From: Setaria digitata | Taxonomy: Eukaryota > Nematoda > Chromadorea > Rhabditida > Setariidae | Assembly (NCBI GenBank): GCA_003640385.1 | Contig: RCAB01000322.1 | Location: forward strand, 1 to 64,000 | DNA length: 64,000 nucleotides | Reading direction: 5' to 3' | Shown here: positions 49,401 through 62,600 of the stretch, one piece after another | How the letters are laid out: every line of letters starts with the position of its first letter | Position numbering within the stretch: position 1 is the stretch's first letter | Made by a program: the position numbers and the translations under genes | The notes under the pieces: model-generated | Told to the model about the DNA's origin: nothing | What the model saw: the letters and a program-made list of their open reading frames with translations, nothing else | The model's database searches: none

Positions 49401-52400
49401 GGCTGAAGTGGATTCCGAAAATGATGGCTGCGATAGTACAGGTAGCTCTCATGAGGCATCGGACAACGAGGAAATAGGGTTTGAAGGAAGTAAGTTTTTA
49501 AGTAAGCTTGGACTTTTCTCCCAGATCAAGTATTTTTAATCCAGAAATGGTACTTATTTGGAACTTCAGTTGGGTTTAGAATTTGGGAAACTGCAATTTT
49601 CAGTTTTTTTTTTTTTTTAAACTCTCAGGTATAGAAAAAAAAAACCTCCTCCTATGTATATGATTTTTCGTTTTCAGAGAAACAGAAGGTGAATTATTTC
49701 TTAAACGATTTGTTACCCATTTTATCAGAAACAGGTTCATTGTCGGATGATAACTTAGCAAATCTTATTGACATTCCATTGGTTAGTTCATTCTCATATA
49801 TTTCATGTTATGATAGAGTCTTAATAAGTTTTCATCTGAGATGCTGTTCGCTAAAATTACAACATAACCAATAATATTTTCATTTAAGTAATGATTTCAG
49901 TTCCGACGAACTTAAAAATTTCGGTTGACATATCCATCCAAAGGACGGATTTTCAATAAAAGTCGTTTGTGAACAAGCATTCGCACGATTTCTCTTTTAA
50001 TATACATTTGCATTTTTCTTTAACATAATTCAGCGATTTTTTCTTCGCTTGAAGCGGTACTTGAAGTTTTTAATTTTGTGAAGAATTTGAACATTTAATC
50101 AATGTTTTATACTGTTTATACAGCCGGCATGTATTTCTATAGAGCATACTGGATGTAGCTACCGCGAAATTAAATGTACGAGTGAATACGATCCATGTGG
50201 ATATACGCGGTAGGTCATCGGATGAAGATAAGGAACTTGAAACTACTGATCGAAATAATATCCATTTAGCGCTAACAATTCTTCAGTGCATTTTGGTTTT
50301 TAAGCAAGGAGAATTCGTGAAAGTAAGTATATTTATGTCTTTCTGTGAAATCTCTTTCGCGCATAAAAAGATTTTTGGAACGTCGCAACTAGTTTTCCTT
50401 TTTTTTTTTTTTTTCTGATGTATTTAAAAGAAAAGTTAGCAAATGTACTTTGCAGTGTTATTTTTACCTTCCCAATCTCTCCCAATATAACAATTTTAGC
50501 AATGTTTTGTAGCTGGGACTAACACATGGGGTGAGAAGGACTAGAACTAGTAGTTAATGAAATTATTGCGGCTTAATTACTGCTGAGTCTACTCACAAAT
50601 TGTTTTTGCCGAGCAAAAGAATAATGGTCAGTTACATCGGAAAGAATGGATAAGAAGTGTTTTGCAGTACTGATTCCTAGTGCTTGATTTTCTTTAGCGA
50701 CACCTTAATGAACAAATTGATTGCATTTATTTACCAAATTTTAGTTCAAAGAAAATTTGGTGCGAGGAGCAAATATTTTGCGATCATTCTCGAATACGAT
50801 TTCAAAATTGAATGATATAGACAAAAAACTGTATATGGATTTCCACCACCTTTCCGAAGAAATTATAACGCTTTTAAAAGAAAATAAGATTGAGCCTCAA
50901 GAAGATGATGCGGCACCAAGGTATACTGGTATTTTAAATCTATATCCTGCTTTATTCGACTTATTGAAAGCAAATTAAACATAGATTCGGATAAAACTGA
51001 ACATTGTGATTGGTTCATAATTTGAAAGCATTTGTTTAACAAGGTATTTAATTGTTTATTGTTTATCAGTTTTAGAAACGTGGATGAGAAAATTATTCTG
51101 TTGAAGTTTTGGAGTTTTAAAGTCCCTCAATTTTTAGTTTTATTGATGAATCGCCAAATGCTAATGGTAGCTTAATAAGTGATCGCAGTTCAGAGACTTT
51201 CTCTCTGCAGCAAATCCTATCGGACCTTATGGATGAGTCGGAATCTCTTCGTGGACATGCTTTAATTAAGTTAGCAAAAGGTGTTCGCCGGAGGAACAGT
51301 CAGCTTCTAAATGAAATTACTGCTTACCCGACAATTATGCGTGATGTCCTGCGTTAGTTATACAGTTTTCAAATTCTGTTTTGTTTTTCTTCCTATGGTT
51401 TACCTGCATCTTAGTTTGCATTAATGCATCATGCATTCTGTCTAGTCACGGCCATAATGAAAATTAATCATAATTTAACCCGCTGCGTATTGATAATGAT
51501 AATGTTTTCTACTGCAGTCTTTTTTGTTGATTTACCATATGACTATATTAGTTTATTATGCATATATGACTAAAAAAATAATAATAATTCGGCTCTGTAG
51601 CTTGATAAATTACATTGGTTTTTTTTTCTCTTTTCTAAAAAAACACCTAAATTATTTCCAAAGATGTGAAGAATCAGTTTAAATATTCCANCTGTAGCTT
51701 GATAAATTACATTGGTTTTTTTTTCTCTTTTCTAAAAAAAACACCTAAATTATTTCCAAAGATGTGAAGAATCAGTTTAAATATTCCAGAACAAGTTGTG
51801 GATGGCGATTCATACGTTTATTTAGCAGCAATAAATGCGCTATCAGAGTTAGCATATTGGAAACAGCAGTTTTTCGATGAAATGGTGGAATTCTTCTTGG
51901 ATCCAACTGAAAAATTGAAATCCATCCTCGAATCCAATAGTAATTTTTCGTCTTGATTTTTTATAAAACAGAATTTATGATATAAGATTTACGGCTTTGC
52001 AACTTTTTTTCTTGAAAGTAAGCTCGTATATTATTATTAAATCATTTGATGCACTGGAAAAAGAAGGCAATGATTTTGTATCTGTTGAGTTTTTTATTAA
52101 TTGCATTTTATTTACCGCTCATTTCCTGCTTCACTTTTGCATTCTTTTTTTTGCTATTTGAAACAAATTGGTTATTACTCTTACGTGGAATACCATATTT
52201 GCAGTGGACAATTTACGCGAAGAAGAAAAAGAAACATACTTACTTATACAACGAGTAAAAATCGGCGAAGCAATTGCGAAGGCAAATAAAAATCTTGGTA
52301 CGCATGTTTGATTCTATTAACTTTCATTTAATTTCTTACTTGCCTTGATTTATTGTCTAATGAATTCATTTTTATTGATGCAGTGATATTCACCTCATGC

Positions 52401-53775
52401 TTTAAAGGCAGTATTATTATAATTTAGTTAATAGTAGAGATAAAAGCTCACCATATAGTAAGGTAGAGGTTCATCCTACAAGTATGTAGTTTTAGAACTA
52501 TGGCATTAATATTAAACGTTCGGTTGAAATTTCTGAAGTCCGCAGTAATCCTGCGGCTTATCCGGAGTGCAGCATGCAAACATATACCTCATAATCACAA
52601 CATGACTGTTTTGTTTAAAACTTTGTTGTTGCTTGTCTGTTATTCGGCAGCAAATCACAAATTTATTAATGGATTTTTTTTCGTTTAGTACAAAAGCATT
52701 GATTTTTTTTCAGGTGAAATGGCACCAGCATATTTCGATCGTATGGTAAATCCTATGTTATCACTCATGCTTCATACCAAAGATGACCAGTTACGGGCTT
52801 CAGTACTCTCTTCTTTGTCCAATTTAATAATCTCTTGTCGTGGATTGAATATTCACAAACATCTTGATGAGGTATATGATTCGTATTGTTCCAGTGTTCC
52901 ACGTAGATTAAAGTGTACTCTAAATCGTCTTAGGTATCACAAAGATTGCTCAGATTTTACTGCAGTGATTTCGATATTATTGAAACATAATTGCTTTCTG
53001 TGGCCTAGCTTTTCCATTTTATCCGTGTAGGAGATTATTGCTCATTCCGTTTATCTCTCTCTATTGAATAGCTTCTTCGTTAAAAAGTTATACTTTGTAA
53101 GATATTTAACATTTAACACATTCTGAGAAAGAAGCAGCCCAAATGAGCTGTTTGGAATTTAATTATATGAGCTAAATTTTACAAATTTGATCGTTTTAAA
53201 TTTTTTATTAACATTTTCGCTTTGGAGCGTTGTAGATTTTGAAATTTGTTTTTATCTCCTCAAATAGAAGTATTTTTAGATGTTGTTGGCAGCTAAATTA
53301 TACATACGTGATGCTGAAGCGGAAATAGTGCGACGTGCAGCAGTTGATCTAATGCGCGCCATTGTTAGGACATATGATATTAGCCTACTGCAGGCAAGTG
53401 TTTTTTTAAGGGTTACAAGGGTTGACTTTTGTTAATATTTCCCCTTGTGTTTTCACCATGCTGAGTAATCTACTTCTAGCTATCTGTTGCCTCGATAAAG
53501 TCCAGGAAAATTCAGGTTTTGAATAGTAATTGTAGGTTGTTCGGAGATTACTAAACGGTAATTAAAGTTTTTCAAGAAGTCAGTTTTTTTAAGTTTTTCA
53601 GGAAGCCCCATCACATCTTTACGATATAGCAGATTCACTGAGCTATATTCTAGACCAAGATGAGGATCTGGTCGTTAAAACTCATGCAATGTTATGTCTG
53701 CAGGATATTGATGCCCAAATGGAAGAGGGTTTCTTGGAATTTGAAAAAGCCCATACTCGTAAAATACGATTTTAA
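43425..53775 (+). CDS. TANGO6-like HEAT-repeat protein (transport and Golgi organisation 6 / RTP1 C-terminal family)
   Basis: Twenty-six exons were placed: 43425-43535, 43642-43723, 44455-44770, 44903-45042, 45128-45156, 45203-45285, 45564-45671, 45849-45913, 46167-46233, 46352-46430, 46510-46637, 47053-47160, 47392-47541, 48338-48496, 48738-48806, 48899-49111, 49327-49489, 49678-49781, 50143-50322, 50745-50920, 51138-51352, 51790-51939, 52205-52297, 52714-52871, 53280-53393, 53602-53775. All phases close, giving roughly 1,140 residues, close to human TANGO6. The N-terminus is all-helical HEAT-like sequence of low conservation. The C-terminal third is recognisable: LMDESESLRGHALIKLAKGV, DGDSYVYLAAINALSELA, RVKIGEAIAKANKNL, HTKDDQLRASVLSSLSNL, VRRAAVDLMRAIV and VVKTHAMLCLQDIDAQMEE. 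The family is implicated in Golgi organisation and RNA polymerase II assembly. The initiator codon is not settled: exon 43425 enters in phase 1, and ATG at 43341 with a weak donor is one option. Intron 53394-53601 has a GC donor. Confidence 0.85.
51595..51788 (+). repeat. About 96-bp direct duplication flanking a single N (51691), probable assembly artefact
   Basis: 51595-51690 and 51692-51788 are identical except for one extra A in a homopolymer. Both lie in the TANGO6-like intron before exon 51790, so coding sequence is unaffected. Confidence 0.85.
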
Positions 53776-56095
53776 ATGGTTAGATGTTCAAAATAACTAC
53801 TGTCCTTCATAGGCATATTAATTATCTGTTTTCTATGCATTATTATATTTATTGATGGTCTTTCAGCTAAGTGCCGTATTCTTCTTATATAAAAATAAAT
53901 TTTTTTTTTTTTGCTTCTCAATAATTTCATAGAATATGATAATGAAACAGATACCACTGACCACACGAATCTATAGTATGTCTCATCAAACCTCAAAATC
54001 TTTAAAATGTATTATGTTATATTTTCCCTTCTAATTTATATGCTGATCTCCTTTCCCTTTTTCTTCGTATCTGCTGCTTTCAGATGCTCAAAGGGTTGAA
54101 TCTCTTTTCCTTCAGCTTAATGGTATAGAGAAGTACTTGAACTTCTTTTTTCTTTCAGCTTAGTTCGGAATATTTGTTTCCCTATGTAAGCTATCCTCAA
54201 AATATTGCTTGTCTAGTCTTGCAATTTTAATCTATTCATTTACTCTGAAGAACATTATTCTTATATTAGTTTTATTAATTTTGTCACTCCAAATTGCTCG
54301 CTGATTTCGTAGGTTACAGTTTAATACTTGGAAGAAGGAAGAAGATCGGTTAAGATTAACTCATTAATGTAATGTTTGTCTATTTATTTCTTTTTCAGTT
54401 GATGATGACAATAATTTCAGCATCTTTTTTTTGGCTAGTGACAAATGATGTTTGGTAATTTTTCGTCGATTCTATAATGTTTCAAGCGAACTTATCTGCG
54501 TTGAATACTCTTTAAATTTAAAATTTTGTCCTTTTTTATCGTGATCGTTTTAAGTTTCTTGATTTGTTATCTACAAGTGCCAATTAAAATCCGTCTTTGT
54601 AGGTTTATTTACCAAAATCCGGTTTATTTCATTCATTGCTGTTGTTTACTTTAGTTTAGAAAGCAGAAAATGCATTTTTATAGAATTTCTTTAAACGAAA
54701 GGAAGCATTAACTGTGAATGAATGAGGAGAACCAAATTTTGCAAATAAACCTTAGAAATTTTCGTTTATTTTCTTTTTTTTTGACGAAATTTGTTTTCTA
54801 AATTTATTAAGAATAGATGAAGAAACAAAAGCTGGGAAAAATAGAATGAGAGCAGTTTATAGCGTTTTAATCCGACTAAGCAGATTTATGAGAACTGAGA
54901 GGATGAAATGATTCCTAAATAGAAAGATGGGTAAATAAAGAAAGAAAGCACGGGATTTCTATGTAAATTTTGGGGGGTTTTTTTTTTTTGATCTAAAATT
55001 TTGAAATATTTCGAAATTTAGACTTTGAATTGATTTCGTATAAATTCCAGACTTCGAAATCTAAAATTAACAAAATGAGACAATTAAGTTATATCGTTCT
55101 ACATGGGATCGTGGTCGATCGAGTTGATCTTAGAACTATTTTTTTCTCATCTGGCAATTGTTCCTTCACTTCTTTTCACTTATAAGCTTCAATTTTAGAA
55201 TATATTATTCCATTATTTGTTATACTATTTAAAAACTATTATTATTATTATTATTCAAATTCATCTCATATTTGCAGTCTTTCTTAGATTTCATATTTTG
55301 GTACTTACTTCCAGCTCTTTTTCATTTCTAAAAATTTCATCATTTGATTTATTTCCACCATCGGCACAATGTTTTCGTAGTTTTTACCAGAATACGAAAC
55401 TAGCAATCAATATTTTATAATTCAATTATTCATCACTCTCTTAGATCGTCTGTTTACTAATCGTTGCATAAATATGATATACCTAACAACAACGAATAAT
55501 TTTTCAGGTATCCTGTTTTGCATTATTCATTATTTTCATCTCTTTTATACATTGAATTTTTTCAATCCAGGGATGTCCAATTTTTTTTTTTTTTTTTGCT
55601 GATTTCTCAATTAATAAAATAAATGCGCAAATATTCAATAACAGTTAGTAGTCCTTTTTCATGCTGTAAAATTAAACAAACGAGTTGTCAGTATTAATCT
55701 TTTTATCATTCTAGTCCACACTTTCGTATTGTTTTTAATTTATTTTCGCTGATTTCTTGTTGAGTAGCAGGAAGGATTATCACCTACTGCTTCTTTTTTC
55801 TTTTCTTTTTTTTTTTTTTTTTGAAGGGGGAAAAAAAAAATAGTATGTTTATTTTTGATTAAAATTACTTTACATACTTTTAAATTTCTTGCTATAATTT
55901 TGTATTTTTGTAATCTCTTCCTCAAATAAACTTCACTCTTACCATTGTTAGCAAACATGCATAAGAGACCGGATTAAAAGTACAATCTTAACTATGTGTT
56001 AAATATTTTATCATAAATTTAATTTACTTTTTTTTTTTTTTTTAAATTCAAATGATTTTGTTTTTCCTTGACAAATTAGTATCAATTTCTGCTCC

Positions 56096-56097
<2 letters not shown>

Positions 56098-56135
<38 letters not shown>
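56098..56135. repeat. (CA)n microsatellite
   Basis: Nineteen CA dinucleotides without interruption. Confidence 0.95.
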
Positions 56136-56138
<3 letters not shown>

Positions 56139-56405
56139 AGTTGTACTACTCACACTTTATATTGAATGAACCTATATAAAATATACATTACAGCAATCCT
56201 ATCAAGTTAAGAACGTTAACGAGCATTCATTCATTCTTGTAGTTAAGCTTTCCACTATAATGTTTTTTTTTTTTGATTTTTTCAAGAATATATGTATAAA
56301 TTTTAAGAAAAAAAAAATGAAAAATGAAAGGAACGAAGTTCCCCTCCCTCTAATATATTGCAAATAATTTTTTTTTTTTTCATATTATTTCGCTATTTAT
56401 CTAGT

Positions 56406-56445
56406 TCTTTCTTTCTTTCTTTTCTTTCTCTCTCTCTCTCTCTCA
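56406..56445. repeat. (CTTT)n(CT)n tract
   Basis: CTTT tetranucleotides grading into CT dinucleotides downstream of both converging genes. Confidence 0.85.
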
Positions 56446-56699
56446 TTTATAGAATGAAATTACATCATTAAATTGATTTGCTTTTATTGTTTCAAAAATA
56501 TGTTTTAAATATTTAATATAAATTATTGTTACTTTTCGGTTAGTTATGTGGTTTAGTTTTATTTCTTTTTTCTTTTCCTTTTTTTTTTTTTTGATTTCCT
56601 TTTAATTAATTGTTAATAAATATCGATGAATCCGNAAATTTTTTTTTCTTTCATTATTTTTGCATAATTGATTCAGCAGTATAAATGTATAGTTTAATT

Positions 56700-59600
56700 T
56701 CACTGTTTCCTTTGTACCATTGGTATTTGCTCCTGTTCCAAAGTATCGCTCTGATTATCCACAGTATCAAGATTAACATCTTTTGTATCAACCAAAAATA
56801 AGCATGATGATGTTAAGCTAATTATTCCAACTATTACAACGGTAAGATAAGCTGATGGTGACCATATATTTGATAAAAAGAAAATCTGTAAATAAGTAAA
56901 CTAATTATTTCTTTCTTTTTTTTTTTTTAATTTAAATCAAAAACTATCAAATATGATTTTTTTTTTTTTTGAAATTTAATTAAATGATGTATAAATTGAT
57001 TTAATATCTTCCTTTCTGTTAAAATTAAAAATTAAAAAAATTGTATACAATATAGCTCATGCTTCATCAATTATCTATCTTTCGAGGAATTATTTTTAAA
57101 GGAAAAGGAAAAAAAAAAAATGATTAATTAAAATTTTTCGTGAAAATTTACCATAGGTGAAAGGAGAGCACCAATTCGAGCAATAAAAGAACATGAACCA
57201 AGTGATGAAGCACGCATTGATGTTGGCATCGATTCTATTGCACATAGATAACATGCATCCCATGTATATTCGATGAATACTGTACCAATTAGATTAATTA
57301 CCAGTATAGCGATACCCTTAAAGTTTAGGATAAAATTTGAAATGAATTCATTTGAATTTTTATATAATGAATGGAATTTTTTTTTTTTTTTTTTTTTCTA
57401 AGCAATTTCTGATCACATATCATGATAAATGAATAAATTTGGGAAAGAAGAAAAGAGGACATGTCGATGCATTTGTTTTTGTTTAAATTTTATTTTACAG
57501 AAAGAAAAAAAAAAAAAAAAGCAATTAGCGGTAAATACTATTGTTCCAATTAAATTAATTACCATTGTAATGATATCCTTGAGAATAGGATAAAATTTGA
57601 AATAAATTCATTTGAATTTTTATATAATTAACAGAGCTATTTTTTTTTTTTTTTTTTTTTTAAAGCAATTTCTGATTCTATTATGATTGATAAATAAAAG
57701 GAAGAAAGTGAACATATATGTATTTTTTTTTAATTATATTTTTCGAAAAGAAGAAAAAAGTGGCTAACCTGATAATGAAAATAAACAAGGATGGTTAATA
57801 TAAGAAAACATATGCAGACGGATAATTGAGCATATTGATGTAACTTACGGCGATCGAAACTTTTATTTAGTGTATCGTAAAGTACCAGTAATACCTGTGG
57901 AAATTTTAGAATTACCATCTAATGTTGATGATCACTTTAAGAACTAATAATTCATTTCTTGTCAGTTTTTTTTTAGTAATCTCAGGAAAATTACCAAGTT
58001 TTTTCATTATTAAATTAGCAATAGTGAAAAATTACAAATTTAATTGTTACAATCCAGTAGTAGTCATGTAGAAATTGTGGATTTTATTTGCTATCAATCC
58101 GATATAAGTCTTCATAATTTGCTAATTTATTCATTACAAAATTAGTCATAATGAAAATTGTAAACTGCAACTTTAATGATAATCATTTGAAAATCAGAAA
58201 GCTATTCATTACAATCAATTATAACTTATATTAATTTCACTAATTATTAGTAAACTGTAGCTTTTCTTTTGTTTCTTGTCTTTAGGAACTTTATTCCAAA
58301 GTGCTAAATAAAAATTTTCAAAAGACTTTAGATTTAGAAAAGAAGAGTTTACCTTAGAAGCGGCGATAAGTATGGAAAATAATGCTTGATTAATGAACAA
58401 ATTACCGCTTATACGTGATGAATTTAAATCAATTGCATAACCACATAAGGATGCCGTAAACCACATTAGCCATAAGACGAATAAACTGAAAATTGATAAT
58501 TGAAGTGATAATTTTAAGCCACTCTTCAACAAACTGAAAATTAATAAACTGAAGTGATAATTTCAAACTACTTTTCAACAAACTGAAAATTGATAGTTGA
58601 AAGGATAATTTGATAATACTCTTTACACTTATCGCATTATCATAAGATTACAGTCAGTCATCCTAGAAAATTCCCTTGTCTCATTTTTGTGAAAAAAAAA
58701 AAAAAAAAATTTCAATTTATGAAAGGAGAAGTGGGGGAAAATCCAGTTGAAAGATTTTGATTAAGGCTATCAAAAAATGCTTCCCAGGACAAAAGTTAAT
58801 TGAATGAAAAAAGTCCTTATTAGTTCGTGGCCGTATAAATTAAAATAACAATTACTATATTGTAAGCCTGAAATTTCATTCAAATATTTTTATGGTTGAA
58901 AATTTACATAGAAGTTAAATTCATGCAATATTTTCAAGTAAATTTTGAGCATAGATGAAAAAAAAAAAAAAAAAAAAAGTCAGGAAGAATTTTTAATATG
59001 TAATACTAATAAAGTGATAAATTATGCCATTTGTTAGACGAGAAAAGAAAGAATAGCCAATAATTATTATTTCATCGAATCAGTAGCTAAGTGATTAGTT
59101 GATTTTGTCAAAGTAGAAAAAAAAAATTAGTTAATTCTTAGTTAAACTTCAAAATTAGTCCTATTTAATGCCTGGTTTATTTAATAAGGACTATCTCTCT
59201 AGTAGTGAGTCATGATTAAGGGGATTTATGTAATGGGTAAAAAAAATCAAATAATAATAATCTAATTAACTAATTTTTTTTTTTTTTTCAATCAGTCAAT
59301 CAATCAACCAATCGATAATAGCTATTAATTTCTAGCAATTAGTTATGATCAGGAATTTATTATTTATTTATATGAAAAATTTTAAAAATAGAAAAAAAAA
59401 AAGAAGAAAATTTTTTCTTATTCTTTTCTTCTTTTTTTTTTTTTCTTTTTTCTTTTATATACCGTTTACCATAGTTTGATTGTCGAATAACATCAATTAA
59501 ACGTTTATTTTTTTGAACCATTTTATGCTCAATTTCAACATACGGCACACCTGCTACACGTGCAATCTTTTTTTCACTTTCACGCATTTCATCGATACGA

Positions 59601-62600
59601 TTCTAAAAAAAAAAAAAGAATAAAAAAAAAAAGAAAAAAAAAAGGAACGAAAAAAAAATTGAATCTTTTAAAGTGCAAACTTTATTGAAAAATGAAAAGA
59701 TATGAAATTCATGAAAATATTTAACAAATACAACATAAAGCAAACGTTTTTTTTTTTTTTTTTTCTAATAAATCAATTTTGTTACCTAAATAAATGTTTA
59801 TTTTATTTTTTCCAAATTATCTTGTTTCATATTTTTATCATGCAATAATGAATGTTTGAAAAAATAAAAAAAGAAAATGCTCCAAAAATATAAAAAAAAA
59901 AAAAAAAAAAGAAAAGCATTAAGGAAAATATTTTAGGAAAATTCTGACAAACTCGAAGAACTACGATTTCGGGAATTTTTGCAAAACAATAAAAAAAAAT
60001 ATGATTTTGGAAATTTTCCGGAAAACAATAAAAAATAATCTTTACCTTGCTGTGAAGCCATGCTGGACTTTCCGGAAAAACGAAGAAAACAATGAGAAGT
60101 GCCGGTAAGGCGGCAATGGCATTTCCGAACGATGCAAGACGCCATTCCGGTAACAAATAGCATATGATTGTCATCATCAATCGAGCAACACCCTACGATC
60201 TACGCCTTGCTTTTTTAATCTTTTTTTTTTTTCTCAATTTAAATTTTAAATTTAAAATAGCTAATAAAACTTTCCTACCACTTCGTCATTTTATCATTAA
60301 TTATTGCTGCTAGAATTTACGCTTTCCTATAACAATTATTGGATTGTTACTTTTTATATGATGATCAATCAAGTTACAATTAAAAATCATATTTTTTCTT
60401 TTAAATGAAATTTCTACTGAGTAATTATCATGTAATTGAAATTATATAAATTATTATAAATGCAATTTTTATAACTATCAAATTCTACTTTTTATATAAT
60501 GAGTGAATTTTTGATGTTAAAATATTCATTTTTTTTTTTTTTCCATTCGCTATAAAATTTTTAGCTTTGTGCAGTGGTTAAGTTATCATAAAGTTTCTAC
60601 TTTGGAACCAAATATATATTTGCAATTCATGCACAGCTGTAATATTTTATTATCATCATATAAACATTTTTCAGGTATTTATCCTAATTAATTATTAATT
60701 AACGTTTTGTTATATTAATATACATGTGATAATTAAAAATTATGACGAAATGCAAACTGTAGTAATTAATATTAAATTAATATAAATGTTGACTGGAAAA
60801 GATGGCATGATCAAATTAACTGGCAATTTTATTTACACAATAAGCTAACATTATGAGAGTAACTTTATTTTTTTTTTTTTTTTTTTTTCAAAAGAATTTC
60901 ATACTTAACGGTATCTAATATAAGTAACTTTTTTAATGCTGTGATTTGTCTTACCGATGTGTTAATAAATGAAGCTTTAATTAAATCAATTAGTGAATTG
61001 GAAATTGTAAAGTTTACATGCAAATAAATTATACTGATAAATGACGCATATCGTGACTTCATTGATAAGGTCATCAGAAATAGATGAGATTGAACAGTAT
61101 TAAAAGAAAAGTTATAATATGAATGGAATGAAAAATTAGACTTGTAAAATAAGACAAATGCAGAATTAAAATTTTAGTAAATAATTAATTATTTCTTAAG
61201 TCTCTGTTCGCTCCCTTTTTCTTAAAAAAAAAAAAAAAAAAAAAATAGTTTTAGTAAATTCATTATCAACCATCTTTGCATTCAATGAATAATTTTGGAC
61301 AGCTTACTGCGATGATTCCTTTTTTCATTAAATTAAACAAATTTCAAATTATTTACCCAGTTGAAAAATGCTCGAAGTGCCATACGTTGCTTTGGTAAAA
61401 GCATTTCCATTACGTATGTGCATACTACCACAATGGTACCACCAATTGAGAGGCCAACAAAAAATCTTGAAGCCAGCAAAATTTTCCAACTTGGTGCTAA
61501 ACCTAAAATTTAGATTTTATTGAATTAAAGAAGTGAGATGAAAAAAAAAAAAAAAAATAAAGCCTCAAAAATTTATTCAATCTTTCCTTAATAATCTCAA
61601 AGTAGCACAGTACACTGTATTCCGTCCCGAGATACGGTGCTTATAGAATCTTCAGTACCGTACGAAAGCATCGTAATGATATTATGATAAACTCTATGAA
61701 CTGAAATTATCATTAAAAATATCATATCACCGGATGAAATTAATAGAACTGCTAGTGTTATTTGCAATCAGATGTAAAATAAACATATATATATATATAT
61801 ATATANAAAAAGAAAAAAAAAGCACCTGAGAAAAATGAAATGATAATACCACAAGCCAATGAAATTAAAGCTAATGGTTGACGTCCAAAAATGTCGGATA
61901 ATGTTCCCGCAATTATCGTACCCAATAAGACACCAAGAAATTGTATTTGACTATACAATGATGCCCAGTACGCTGATGCACCACAAATCCAATCATATTC
62001 AAGAGCTGCTGAGGAAAATGCTATCTAAAAAATTTTTACTTATAAAGTAATAGGAAGAAAAGCAAAAAAAAAAAAAAAAAAAAATCAAACATTTTATTAA
62101 TTTATGAAATAATTTGTCTATCAATTTATGAAACAATAAAAAAAAAAAAAAAGCGAAAAGAGATAAAAAGAAAGAATTATTGTAATGTAGTGATTTTTTT
62201 TAATTAATGCACTAATTACAATTAGCTGTAATGTGATAAAAGTGAAAGGCTAATGCTTGAATAGAAATGAAGAAATAAATGTTAAACACCTAAAGACTGT
62301 TTTATTGCCTGAGGATTTTTTCTTTTTTTAACTTTTCTTTCAATTAAACTTCAATTTATAATTAAATGATATTCATGCTATCAAATTATCTTTTTTTTTT
62401 TTTTTTTTTTTTTTTATATTCTGATTACGTATATTTTGTTGTTTAACTTCCACAATAGCTTACATTTTATTGTTATGTTTTTTAAACATACTAAAACCAA
62501 ATAATTAACATATCGATGACTAATTACTTTGTGCCATTTTCATAATAAAGATTAATCAATTTTTATAGTGACTGTTAATTAAGCAAAAATTTCATTTCGA

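Larger units (their letters stand above)
53776..56699. other. Convergent intergenic region between TANGO6-like and SLC22-like genes
   Basis: Nearly 3 kb with AATAAA at 53894-53899 as a candidate signal for the TANGO6-like mRNA. It contains many poly-T runs, a CA microsatellite and a CTTT/CT tract, plus an N at 56635. No exon was recognised on either strand. Confidence 0.65.

Noticed and set aside
55217..55958. Short hydrophobic or Lys-rich open frames between TANGO6-like and SLC22-like genes
   Set aside because: Low complexity around poly-T tracts, no splice context or similarity.
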